Source: Hyphomicrobiales bacterium
GTDB taxonomy: Bacteria > Pseudomonadota > Alphaproteobacteria > Rhizobiales > Rhizobiaceae
Direction: 5' to 3'
Length of the DNA stretch: 49,027 nt
Assembly: GCA_900469955.1 (NCBI GenBank)
Contig: UBYX01000040.1
Location: forward strand, 1-49,027
Shown: positions 25,075 through 33,256 of the stretch, piece by piece
How the letters are laid out: the number at the start of each line of letters is the position of its first letter
Position numbering within the stretch: position 1 is the first letter of the stretch
Position numbers and translations under genes: made by a program
Notes under the pieces: generated by a model
What the model saw: the letters and a program-made list of their open reading frames with translations, nothing else
Told to the model about the DNA's origin: nothing
Database searches by the model: none

Positions 25075-27558
25075 TCAACTCGGGTTCAGCAGACTTGCCT
25101 CGCCCTTGACCGTATAGTCTGCCCGCGCGATCACGCGGCCTTCGGCTTCCACGCTGCCGTCGGCCTTGAAGCGCACGCTACCATATTCCGGGTCTTCGAC
25201 AACGAAGGTGCCATCGGGTTCTCGCGTCGCGGCAAGCGCGCCGAAGCGGCTTTCGACGGAGGCCAGGTCACCGGCCTCGCAAACGCGGACGATCCAGCGG
25301 GTCTTCTGGCCGTATTGACGCAGTTCGGTGCCCGCCGACGGGCCTTCGGTCGTCGGCACGAGATCGGAACCGGCCCGCAAAAGGACAGCGCCCTCGCCGG
25401 AGCGGGCGAGCGCCAGAGTGCCGGAAACGCTGACTTCGTCGAATTCCGCCTTCGGGAACCAGGCATGGGTGAAATCCGGCTGTTCCTCGTAGGTGGTGAA
25501 TTCGAGGACCGCGAGCCCGCGATACTGCTGCACGCGGGGAATGGTGCCGCAACCGCCCCAATAGGAGGGCCGGCCGTAACCGAACTGGATGGTTTCGCCC
25601 GGATGGTTGATCCAGATCGCCGCCTCGGGCTTCTCGCCGATCCGCAGGTGCAGGACGGTTTCCTGATAGCCCCATTCGTCCCAACGGTAATGGACTGTCG
25701 AACCCATGGCGAAATGCTCGCCCTTGTAGTGGTAGAGCGCGGCGAAGGAATTCTCGCCCTGGGCAAAACGCCATTCCTGATGCTTTTCGTCGCGATGATC
25801 GGCAATCGCAGCAAAGGATGCGGGTACTTCCAGACCGTGGTCGCGCAGGCACACCGCCATCTGCGGCAGGCAATGCACGCGGCGGCCATACCAGCCCTTG
25901 CCCCAAAGCAGACGGGCAACGGCGGAAAGCTCCAGCGAGCGGCCGGCGCAGAGCGTATGCTCGTAGGAACGGCCCTGAGCCGCGGTGACCATGCCGTGAT
26001 GGGCCGAACGGGCGATGACTTCGCACAGCCTGACGATGCCGGCCTTGGCGCGGTCGGCGATATCCTTGTCCGGCGAGAGCGCTGCCAGCGCCGTCAGACC
26101 CTTGAGATCGATCGGGAAGTAAGGAGCGGAGTTGAATTCCGCCATTTCCCAATGCTCGAAATGATCGAGCCAGGCACGCACGCGCTCCGCGCCCACCTTC
26201 GCCTGCTCCGAACCTTTACGGCCGGAACGGACGAAGGTGGCCTCTGGGAGGAGATGGCCGGCAAGATAGGCGGAGGTATGGAAAAGCAGGGCGTGGTTTT
26301 CGGAGAAATACCACTGAACGTCATTGCCCGGCTCGTCCATCCAGAAGCGATAGTTCAGGATCGCCGCATCGATGCGGGCACGGGTCTTTTCATTGATGTC
26401 GCCGCCCCAGGTCGTGCGCGACCAGATGAGGGGCACCAGCGAGAAATCGGCGCAATCGTGGCAATCCTCGATCGACGGCAGGATTTCCTCGATCATCGCA
26501 TCCGTATCTTCGCCGGCGCGGCCGCTTGCGAGGCGGGCGAAGGCGCGAACCGTGTCGCGCTCGGAATATTCGGATACTTCCGCGAGCGTCTCGGCGATAC
26601 GTTCCGTCAGCGTCGCTGCCGCCTTGCCCTGCCGCTCGGCATGGCAGATCTCGACACCGAGCGAACGGGAGGCGACGAAGCCGCCGGCATCAAGCGTGAC
26701 GCGCAGGTGACGGAAATCGGCAGGCGCCTTTTCGGACGGGCCGACATCGAGGCTCTTGGCGCCGGCCGGCAGCACGAAGTCGAAGTCAAAACGCTCGCGC
26801 GACATGAAATCGCCTTCGACCGCGACATTGACTTTGACCTCGACCGGCAGCGCTTCCGCGAACAGAAGGGTGATGTCGCCGCCGAAATAGTGCGGGCGGT
26901 CGAGATGCATGCCGTCGAGCGCCGCTTCGAGGCTCTCGGCGACGTGGCCCGCGACGGGCACGGGCAAGGCGACGCTGGCCGCCGGACCAGACAGATAATC
27001 GAACTGATAGAAATAGCGGGCGTCGCGTTCGGCGAGATCGTCAAAGAAGAGGGTGATCTCGTTGAGACCGGCTTTCAGCGGCAGCTCGAATTCCTGCTTG
27101 GCTTCCAGATTGCGGCTATAGGGCGCCATCCAGCCGATTTCCTGGTCGTTCAGCCAGAGGACCGCGCCGCCGCAGGTGCCGAGCCGGATCTTCGCCGTAC
27201 CGGCGGTTTCCGCCTCGATATAGGTGCGGGTCCAGGTGGCGAGCCGGGTCGGGCGGAACCAGAAACCGGAAAGATCGAGACGTGGCGAACCGAAGGGCAG
27301 CCACCAGCGGGCGGCCTCGAACTCGCCGCGCACGTCCGGCCGCTTGCCGCGGTAGGTTTCTGCAAAGATGGTGCGGCATGGATATTCGTGGGGGATGAAG
27401 TTCTTCACCTTGGTCAGGAAGAAGAAGGGATCCATCTCGCCCTTCATCGGGGCGTCGGGCACGTCGAACCGTTCCTGCGCCGTGCGGCCAAGCTGCCAGT
27501 AGCGGACGGCTTCGCCCGGCTTCAAGGTTTTTCGCATCCAGTTCGCTTCAGGATTCAT
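25075..27558 (-). CDS. Large multidomain protein of unknown function, probable carbohydrate-active enzyme
   Basis: An 827-aa cytoplasmic protein (no signal peptide) with no family I can name. Residues about 60-205 look like a jelly-roll sugar-binding domain (ATWTRTYIEAETAGTAKIRL, then LWLNDQEIG and GLNEITLFFDDLAERDARYFY). A second beta-rich part spans 205-310. Residues 315-600 are helical with motifs WYFSENHALLFH (416-427), EFNSAPYF (474-481) and GRSYEHTL (529-536), a layout recalling (alpha/alpha) toroids of polysaccharide lyases and GH families. The 600-827 tail is beta-rich. The Asn-His pair, the Tyr residues and the acidic residues are candidate catalysts. It lies 13 bp after kduI and 44 bp before the binding-protein gene. 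Confidence 0.75.
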   Translation of the reverse strand: MNPEANWMRKTLKPGEAVRYWQLGRTAQERFDVPDAPMKGEMDPFFFLTKVKNFIPHEYPCRTIFAETYRGKRPDVRGEFEAARWWLPFGSPRLDLSGFWFRPTRLATWTRTYIEAETAGTAKIRLGTCGGAVLWLNDQEIGWMAPYSRNLEAKQEFELPLKAGLNEITLFFDDLAERDARYFYQFDYLSGPAASVALPVPVAGHVAESLEAALDGMHLDRPHYFGGDITLLFAEALPVEVKVNVAVEGDFMSRERFDFDFVLPAGAKSLDVGPSEKAPADFRHLRVTLDAGGFVASRSLGVEICHAERQGKAAATLTERIAETLAEVSEYSERDTVRAFARLASGRAGEDTDAMIEEILPSIEDCHDCADFSLVPLIWSRTTWGGDINEKTRARIDAAILNYRFWMDEPGNDVQWYFSENHALLFHTSAYLAGHLLPEATFVRSGRKGSEQAKVGAERVRAWLDHFEHWEMAEFNSAPYFPIDLKGLTALAALSPDKDIADRAKAGIVRLCEVIARSAHHGMVTAAQGRSYEHTLCAGRSLELSAVARLLWGKGWYGRRVHCLPQMAVCLRDHGLEVPASFAAIADHRDEKHQEWRFAQGENSFAALYHYKGEHFAMGSTVHYRWDEWGYQETVLHLRIGEKPEAAIWINHPGETIQFGYGRPSYWGGCGTIPRVQQYRGLAVLEFTTYEEQPDFTHAWFPKAEFDEVSVSGTLALARSGEGAVLLRAGSDLVPTTEGPSAGTELRQYGQKTRWIVRVCEAGDLASVESRFGALAATREPDGTFVVEDPEYGSVRFKADGSVEAEGRVIARADYTVKGEASLLNPS

Positions 27559-27571
27559 GTCGAGCCTGCAA

Positions 27572-28408
27572 TTATCTGAGTTCGCTGAGGGCCACGGGGG
27601 CCACGTCGTTGTATTCCTGGTTTTCGCCGGTCATGCCCCAGACGAAGGCGTAAGGGCCGGTACCGGCGCCCATGTGGATCGACCATGCCGGAGAAAGCAC
27701 CGCGTCGAGGTTCTTGACGAGGAGGTGGCGCGTTTCTTCCGGGCGGCCCATGAGGTGGACGACCCGCTCTTCGGGCGGCAGATCGAAATAGCAATAGGCT
27801 TCCATCCGCCGCTCATGGAGGTGGGGCGGCATGGTGTTCCAGACGCTGCCTTCGGCAAGGTCGGTGATTCCAAGCAAAAGCAAGCAGGACGGCGTGACTT
27901 CCGGATGGATGTACATCCTGAGGTTCCGCAGATTGGCGCGCTTGGGATCGCCGAAAGTCAGCATCTTGGATTCCGCCCGCTTGATGAGACGGTGCGGGAT
28001 ATCGGCGCCTGCCGGCACCGAGTTCATGTAAAAACGGGCAGGCTTGTCCGCGGAGGCGCTGGCGACCGAAATCTGCTGCGCACCGCGGCCGATATAAAGC
28101 ACGTCGCGGTTTTCGAGCGTGAAGCTTTTGCCGTCGACCGAGACGATGCCTGTGCCGCCGAGATTGGCGACGCCCATTTCGCGGGCGGAAAGGAGATAGG
28201 GGGTTCCGATATCCGCGCCGGAGCCAAATGTCAGCGTGCTCGATACCGGCACCGCGCCGGCGAGGATCAGGCGGTCGACATGGGTATAGGTGAAGCTGAC
28301 CTTGTCTTCCTGGAAAAGGTCTTCCATCAGGAATTCGGCCCGCAGCCGCGCCGTATCATAGGTCTTGATGTCGTTCGGGCCGGCCCCGTAGAGAATTTTC
28401 ATCGTCAT
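27572..28408 (-). CDS. kduI: 5-dehydro-4-deoxy-D-glucuronate isomerase (5-keto-4-deoxyuronate isomerase)
   Basis: KduI converts 5-keto-4-deoxyuronate, formed from unsaturated galacturonate, to 2,5-diketo-3-deoxygluconate in pectin catabolism (EC 5.3.1.17). The 278-aa length equals the E. coli enzyme, and the zinc ligands fall at the same positions: H196, H198 (MPPHLHERRMEAY), E203 and H245 (WSIHMGAGT). Its ATG overlaps the stop of the GH105 gene by four bases (ATGA), so the hydrolase releasing its substrate and the isomerase are coupled. kduD, kdgK and the KDPG aldolase are not in this window. Confidence 0.96.
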   Translation of the reverse strand: MTMKILYGAGPNDIKTYDTARLRAEFLMEDLFQEDKVSFTYTHVDRLILAGAVPVSSTLTFGSGADIGTPYLLSAREMGVANLGGTGIVSVDGKSFTLENRDVLYIGRGAQQISVASASADKPARFYMNSVPAGADIPHRLIKRAESKMLTFGDPKRANLRNLRMYIHPEVTPSCLLLLGITDLAEGSVWNTMPPHLHERRMEAYCYFDLPPEERVVHLMGRPEETRHLLVKNLDAVLSPAWSIHMGAGTGPYAFVWGMTGENQEYNDVAPVALSELR

Positions 28409-29505
28409 GCCGCCTGTTCTCCCGCTTCCACATGGCGAAGAGCCTCGGAGAGGCAGAGGATCGCCAGCGCCTGGCCATAGCCTGTCGGCTGGATCGGGAT
28501 ATCTTTGTAGAATTGCAGGTCATGGCCCATGCGCGTGCCGTAGGAGACGTTGAGCACGGTACCGGTGTCGTCGATATTGGCGAGGACCGCGTCGACGGCC
28601 TTCAAGCCGGCGGCCCGCCACTCGGGCGTTCCGAGGCCGAGGCGGTAACCTTTCAGGAGGCCGTAGCCGAAGCCGGCGGTCGCGGAGATCTCCTCGTAGG
28701 ACGAAGGATCGTCCAAGAGGGTGCGCCAGGCGCCAGAAGCGGTCTGCAGAGGCAGGAGCGCGTTGACCTGGGCGACCAAAACGCCGAGCAAGTAGTCCTT
28801 TACCGGCTTTGCCATGTCCGCGAGGTCGAACAGATCCAGCATGCCGGCGGTAATCCAGGCATTGCCGCGCGCCCAGCGGGCCTCGGCGAAATTGTGATGG
28901 CCGTCGAAGGTCCAGCCGTGGAACCAGAGGCCGGACTTGCGATCGGCGAGATAGCGGGTGTGGACGAGGAACTGCCTGGCAGCTTCATCGACAAGTTCGG
29001 TCCGGCCGCTCGCCTGGCCATACGAGGCGAGGAAGAGGGCGACCATGTAAAGCGTGTCGTCCCAGAGTTCGTCGTCGTTGACCTTGTCGGAGACGTGATG
29101 CTCGAAGGCACCTTCCTCGGTGCGGCCCATTTCCGTCATGACGCGGTTTGCCCAGGCATCCAGCACCGGCTGCCAGCGGGGATCCCTGGTTTCGCGCCAA
29201 AGGACCGACAGGCCGAGCATGGGGGCGGTCGTATTGACGTTGAGCGACGGCAGGCCTGCCTCGATCTGCTTGGAATACCAGTTCTCGATGAGCGCCTTCA
29301 GGTCGTCGCGGCCGGTGAAAAGCCAGAGCCGGATGAGGCCGTAGAGGCCGACTCCCTGCGGCCATTCCCAGCTGTCGAAGGAGATGTAGTCGCCGGCGGT
29401 GCCGTCGAGATTGGGTTCGTGAAAGCGGCCCTCATGGCGAAGGCCGGTGAAACCGGCCACAAGGCGATCAAGCTTTTCACGGATGTCCCGGGCTGAAAGG
29501 CCCAT
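28405..29505 (-). CDS. Glycoside hydrolase family 88/105, unsaturated (rhamno)galacturonyl hydrolase
   Basis: A 366-aa cytoplasmic (alpha/alpha)6-barrel hydrolase of the YteR/YesR type that removes the unsaturated uronate left at the non-reducing end of lyase products. The core motif WDDTLYM (148-154) carries the catalytic Asp (D150 by comparison with YteR), and HGW (196-198), WARGNAW (211-217) and the SFDSWEWPQGVGLYGL start support GH105. Product 4-deoxy-5-keto-uronate feeds the next gene, kduI. First gene of the seven-gene operon, with a GGGAGG ribosome site; a LacI gene is divergent. Confidence 0.93.
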   Translation of the reverse strand: MGLSARDIREKLDRLVAGFTGLRHEGRFHEPNLDGTAGDYISFDSWEWPQGVGLYGLIRLWLFTGRDDLKALIENWYSKQIEAGLPSLNVNTTAPMLGLSVLWRETRDPRWQPVLDAWANRVMTEMGRTEEGAFEHHVSDKVNDDELWDDTLYMVALFLASYGQASGRTELVDEAARQFLVHTRYLADRKSGLWFHGWTFDGHHNFAEARWARGNAWITAGMLDLFDLADMAKPVKDYLLGVLVAQVNALLPLQTASGAWRTLLDDPSSYEEISATAGFGYGLLKGYRLGLGTPEWRAAGLKAVDAVLANIDDTGTVLNVSYGTRMGHDLQFYKDIPIQPTGYGQALAILCLSEALRHVEAGEQAA

Positions 29506-29586
29506 CAGTCATTCCTCCCATTGCAGCGCCTTCCATGGCGCGCACATTCCAGGTCCGCTTCTCCCGAGCGGTGATCTCATGAAAAC

Positions 29587-29617
29587 ATCTGAAAATTGAT
29601 TGCGCAATCTGAAAATT
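29587..29617. promoter_or_regulatory. Probable LacI-family operator in the divergent GH105/lacI region
   Basis: A perfect 12-bp palindrome GATTGCGCAATC (29598-29609) with the central CG typical of LacI-family sites, flanked by two direct copies of ATCTGAAAATT at 29587-29597 and 29607-29617 (20-bp spacing, two helical turns). It lies 34 bp before the LacI ATG and 82 bp before the GH105 start, placed to control both. Confidence 0.7.
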
Positions 29618-29651
29618 TTTTGCAGTTTGCGAAGGACGGAGGAGAACGGTC

Positions 29652-30707
29652 ATGACGGTCAAGCCCAAAGCGGGAAAGCGTGGCAAGAAGAGCAGAAGGG
29701 TGCGGCTCGAGGACATAGCCGAAAAGGTCGGCGTGTCGCTGAGCACGGTTTCAAGGGCTCTCGCCGGGGAAAAGGGCGTGCGGGCGGATGTGCGCGAACG
29801 TATCCTGGAGGCCGCCAAGGACGCGAACTACACGATACCGACGCCTGTCGCCGGGAAAAAGGTGATCCTTGCCGCGTCGAGCGCGGCGATGATCGACTAT
29901 GTCCGCAACCAGTTCACGCTGTACGTTCTCGAGGGGCTGAGGGACCGGGCGCAGGCGCTCGGACTCGAGATCGTGACGCGCGCGGTTGCCGATCAGGCGG
30001 AAGAGAAGGTGGTGCTGGAGGAAGCTCGCGCCGATCCCGATGTCGCCGGCCTCTTGTTCCTGACGGTCGACGACGAGGGGATGCTGGCCGCCACCCGCGG
30101 CTTCGGCAAGCCGGTCGTGCTCATCAACGGCGACGACCCCTATATGTGGCTTTCGAGCGTCACCCCTTGCAACAGATCGGCGGCACATGTGGCGACGGAT
30201 TATCTGATCCGCCTGGGGCACAGGCGTATCCTCTTTCTGATGCGTCCCGGGCGGCGCACCATAGAACGGCGGCGGGAAGGCTGGCACGACGCGTTCCTGC
30301 AGCACGGCCTGCCGTGGTCCGACGATCTGGTGATGCCCATCGACGACTGGCTGCCGGACCTGGCGACCCAGGCCGTCAGTGAGCGCTTACGCAGCAAGGG
30401 TCTCGACTTCACGGCGGTGCTGGCCGCCGGCGACAGTCTCGCGGTCGGCGCGATGATGGGGGTGCAGCAAATGGGCTATTCGGTGCCGCAGGATGTTTCC
30501 GTCATGGGGATGGACGACCTGCCGCAGGCGGCTTTCCTGAACCCACCGCTGACGACCATGCACATCCCGATGCGCGAACTCGGCGGCGTGGCTCTGGACC
30601 TGTTGCGCGACGCGCTTTCTGGCTTCGCGAGCCCGGTGCGGCGGGTGGAGCTCGCCTGCCATATTGTGGAAAGGCAGTCCACGGCCCCGGCGAAGATAAA
30701 AGCTTAA
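29652..30707 (+). CDS. LacI-family transcriptional regulator of the pectin-oligomer operon
   Basis: A 351-aa LacI/GalR regulator. The HTH with hinge helix is at about 18-65 (RLEDIAEKVGVSLSTVSRALAGEKGVRADVRERILEAA) after an unusually basic 17-residue tail (KPKAGKRGKKSRR). The sugar-binding core (75-345) has HVATDYLIRLGHRRILFL, FTAVLAAGDSLAVGAMMGVQQMGY and VSVMGMDDLPQAAFLNPPLTTM. Divergence from GH105, with a palindromic operator between, makes it the probable repressor of the operon; inducer is likely an intermediate such as an unsaturated uronide. Start ATG at 29652 with GGAGGAGAA upstream. Confidence 0.92.
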   Translation: MTVKPKAGKRGKKSRRVRLEDIAEKVGVSLSTVSRALAGEKGVRADVRERILEAAKDANYTIPTPVAGKKVILAASSAAMIDYVRNQFTLYVLEGLRDRAQALGLEIVTRAVADQAEEKVVLEEARADPDVAGLLFLTVDDEGMLAATRGFGKPVVLINGDDPYMWLSSVTPCNRSAAHVATDYLIRLGHRRILFLMRPGRRTIERRREGWHDAFLQHGLPWSDDLVMPIDDWLPDLATQAVSERLRSKGLDFTAVLAAGDSLAVGAMMGVQQMGYSVPQDVSVMGMDDLPQAAFLNPPLTTMHIPMRELGGVALDLLRDALSGFASPVRRVELACHIVERQSTAPAKIKA

Positions 30708-30763
30708 CAAAACCAAACTAGATCATTCATGCGCCGTTCAGAGGCGCGCGGGAACAATGGCCA

Positions 30764-30790
30764 TGTCTCGTACATTTATGTGACGAGACA
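30764..30790. promoter_or_regulatory. 27-bp inverted repeat TGTCTCGT-N11-ACGAGACA
   Basis: Perfect 8-bp arms (30764-30771, 30783-30790) whose spacer itself contains ACAT-TT-ATGT. It lies after the lacI stop and 54 bp before the SH3-protein start. No T-run follows, so it is more likely an operator or a leader-RNA hairpin for the SH3 gene than a terminator. Confidence 0.55.
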
Positions 30791-30844
30791 GTCCGTCCGG
30801 CAGATCGTTGATCCGGCGAAAATAGGTTTCTCAGGAGGAAGCCC

Positions 30845-31672
30845 GTGAAGAAAATTCTAATATCCGTTGCAGCACTCTGCGCCATGTTTGCGGCGCCGAC
30901 GCTGGCGGAAGCGGCAGTGCGCGGATTTGCCACCGCAAATGTGAACATGCGGTCCGGACCGAGCACCGGTTACCCCGCCGTAACCGTCATCCCCGCCGGG
31001 GAATCCGTCACCATCAACGGCTGCCTTAGCAACGTGAACTGGTGCGACGTATCGTTCTACGGCGGCCGCGGTTGGGTTTCCGGCACCTATGTACAGGCCA
31101 GCTACCGTTCCAACCGGGTCTATGTCGGGCCGCAATATTATCGTCCGCTCGGCATCCCGACGATCACGTTCGATGTCGACACCTATTGGGGCCGTTATTA
31201 TCGCGACCGCGATTTCTACCGCGAGCGCGATCGCTGGCGGCGTTACACCTGGGACCCCTATGACCGTCCGTCCCCACCTCGGCCGCCGCGCTGGGACCGC
31301 GACCGTGACCGCGATCCTCCCCGTTGGGACCGCGATCCGCCGCGTTGGGATCGGGATCCTCCGCGCTGGGACAGAGATGAACGCCGTCCGCCTCGCTGGG
31401 ACCGGGACCGAGACAACTGGGATCGCGACCGCGACGAACCCAGGCGCCCGCCGCGGGTAGAGCCCGACGAACCGAGACGCCCGCCGCCGCGCATAGACCG
31501 GGACGAGCCCAGGCGCCCGCCGCCACCTCCTCGGGTGGATCAGGACGACGATCGCTCACTCACTCCACGTTTCAATCGGGGTGAGGACCGGCGGCCTCCG
31601 CCGCCGCCCGAACCGAGCGGTGATAGTCTGCGGTGCGCCCCGGGCGTGGAAGGGTGCGCGCCGCGCCAATAA
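30845..31672 (+). CDS. Secreted SH3-domain protein with PPRWDRD repeats
   Basis: A 275-aa exported protein. Signal peptide 1-23 (cleavage after AEAA or AEA), then a bacterial SH3 domain (about 26-86: ATANVNMRSGPSTGYPAVTVI, GESVTINGCL, WCDVSFYGGRGWVSGTYV) that commonly binds peptidoglycan. Residues 110-135 are Tyr/Arg-rich, then five copies of PPRWDRD at 147-153, 158-164, 165-171, 172-178 and 182-188, and three copies of DEPRRPP. The rest is Pro/Arg/Asp-rich, likely disordered. Starts at GTG 30845, with AGGAGGAAG six bases upstream; no better ATG exists. Envelope role is inference. Confidence 0.85.
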   Translation: MKKILISVAALCAMFAAPTLAEAAVRGFATANVNMRSGPSTGYPAVTVIPAGESVTINGCLSNVNWCDVSFYGGRGWVSGTYVQASYRSNRVYVGPQYYRPLGIPTITFDVDTYWGRYYRDRDFYRERDRWRRYTWDPYDRPSPPRPPRWDRDRDRDPPRWDRDPPRWDRDPPRWDRDERRPPRWDRDRDNWDRDRDEPRRPPRVEPDEPRRPPPRIDRDEPRRPPPPPRVDQDDDRSLTPRFNRGEDRRPPPPPEPSGDSLRCAPGVEGCAPRQ

Positions 31673-31690
31673 CTTAATGCTTGTTGGCAA

Positions 31691-31715
31691 GGGCCACCGA
31701 TCCGGTGGCCCTTTT
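31691..31715 (+). terminator. Rho-independent terminator after the SH3 protein gene
   Basis: Perfect 9-bp stem GGGCCACCG / CGGTGGCCC with a 3-base loop, followed by TTTT, starting 19 bp after the stop codon. Confidence 0.85.
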
Positions 31716-31908
31716 CATGTCCGCCACAGGCGATGTTCACAAAGAGCGTACCGTTCGGCCCTGTTCCGGCCATTGCGCCTTTCCCCCCTTTTCGATAAGA
31801 GACCGCGCAACTTGACAATCCTGCCGCGAACGGCCGGGTTTTGAGGTGGTTCGAAAGCAGACGCCCGGGCATTCCAAAAGCCTGGGTTGGAACAGTGGTT
31901 TTTGTCGT

Positions 31909-33183
31909 ATGGCTCGCATCGTCATGAAGTTCGGCGGCACTTCCGTCGCCAATCTCGAACGCATTCACAACGTCGCGCGCCATGTGAAACGGGAAGTCGA
32001 GGCCGGCCATGAGGTGGCGGTCGTCGTGTCGGCCATGTCCGGCAAGACCAACGAGCTTGTCGGCTGGGTGCAGGACGCACCGAAGGTAACCGGCGCTAAC
32101 TCCCCGTTCTACGACGCACGCGAATACGACGCGGTGGTCGCCTCGGGCGAACAGGTGACGTCGGGGCTTCTCGCCATCGCGCTCCAGTCGATGGGCATCA
32201 ACGCCCGCTCCTGGCAGGGCTGGCAGATCCCGATCCGCACCGACAGTGCTCACGGCGCTGCCCGCATCCTCGAGATCGACGGTTCCGACATCATCAAGCG
32301 CATGGGCGAGGGACAAGTCGCCGTGGTCTCCGGCTTCCAGGGGCTTGGCCCCGACAACCGGATCGCGACGCTCGGCCGTGGCGGTTCCGATACGTCGGCC
32401 GTCGCTATCGCGGCAGCGGTCAAGGCAGACCGCTGCGACATCTATACCGATGTGGATGGCGTCTATACGACCGACCCGCGCATCGAGCCGAAGGCGCGCC
32501 GCATGAAGAAGGTGTCCTTCGAGGAAATGCTGGAAATGGCATCGCTCGGCTCGAAGGTGCTGCAGGTGCGCTCCGTCGAGCTTGCCATGGTCCACAAGGT
32601 CCGCACGTTCGTGCGCTCCAGTTTCGAGGATCCCGATGCGCCGGGCATGGGCGACCTCTTGAACCCGCCCGGTACTTTGATTTGCGACGAGGAAGAAATC
32701 GTGGAACAGGAAGTCGTCACCGGCATCGCCTATGCCAAGGATGAAGCGCAGATTTCGCTCCGCCGGCTTTCCGACCGGCCGGGCGTTTCGGCAGCGATCT
32801 TCGGCCCGCTCGCCGAGGCTCATATCAATGTCGACATGATCGTCCAGAACATATCGGAAGACGGTTCGAAGACCGACATGACCTTCACCGTGCCGTCCGG
32901 CGACGTGCAGAAGGCCATGAAGGTGCTCGACGACAACAAGGAAAAGATCGGCTTCGATGTGGTTCAGACCGAATCAGGTCTCGCCAAGGTGTCGGTGATC
33001 GGCATCGGCATGCGCAGCCATGCCGGCGTCGCCGCGCTCGCTTTCAAGGCACTTGCCGAAAAAGGTATCAACATCAAGGCGATCACCACCTCGGAAATCA
33101 AGATTTCCATTCTTATCGACGGCGCTTATTCCGAACTCGCAGTTAGGACTTTGCATTCCGCCTACGGTCTCGATAAGAGTTGA
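31909..33183 (+). CDS. lysC: Aspartate kinase
   Basis: Phosphorylates aspartate at the entry to lysine, threonine and methionine synthesis. The 424-aa protein starts with the kinase signature MARIVMKFGGTSVANLERI, has the catalytic-domain blocks SAMSGKTNELVGW, GRGGSDTSAVAIAAAV and YTDVDGVYTTDPRI, and ends with two ACT domains (about 265-340 and 345-424) that bind feedback inhibitors (PGVSAAIFGPLAEAHINVDMI; GIGMRSHAGVAALAF). The frame is open 21 codons upstream, but ATG 31909 gives the family N-terminus. A TTGACA at 31812-31817 may be its -35 box, with no good -10. Confidence 0.96.
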   Translation: MARIVMKFGGTSVANLERIHNVARHVKREVEAGHEVAVVVSAMSGKTNELVGWVQDAPKVTGANSPFYDAREYDAVVASGEQVTSGLLAIALQSMGINARSWQGWQIPIRTDSAHGAARILEIDGSDIIKRMGEGQVAVVSGFQGLGPDNRIATLGRGGSDTSAVAIAAAVKADRCDIYTDVDGVYTTDPRIEPKARRMKKVSFEEMLEMASLGSKVLQVRSVELAMVHKVRTFVRSSFEDPDAPGMGDLLNPPGTLICDEEEIVEQEVVTGIAYAKDEAQISLRRLSDRPGVSAAIFGPLAEAHINVDMIVQNISEDGSKTDMTFTVPSGDVQKAMKVLDDNKEKIGFDVVQTESGLAKVSVIGIGMRSHAGVAALAFKALAEKGINIKAITTSEIKISILIDGAYSELAVRTLHSAYGLDKS

Positions 33184-33256
33184 GGGTGAGCCGGTTTCGC
33201 GCGTCAGTTTTCCGGCGCGGCGTCCCGGATAGGGTGATCTGGGTTCGGGAGCATTG

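Noticed and set aside
24994..27579. 861-codon open frame antisense to the 827-aa unknown gene
   Set aside because: The minus-strand frame has jelly-roll and toroid-like motifs, tight operon spacing and a sensible start; the plus-strand frame is Arg/Gly/Asp-rich shadow without recognisable features.
30751..30777. GGAAC-N19-TT considered as a general-stress (EcfG/RpoE2) promoter for the SH3 gene
   Set aside because: The -10 side is only TT and the match overlaps the inverted repeat; too weak to annotate.
31812..31840. TTGACA considered as a full lysC promoter
   Set aside because: A perfect -35 is present, but no acceptable -10 lies at 16-18 bp (CGGGTT or GGGTTT), so it is mentioned only in the lysC entry.
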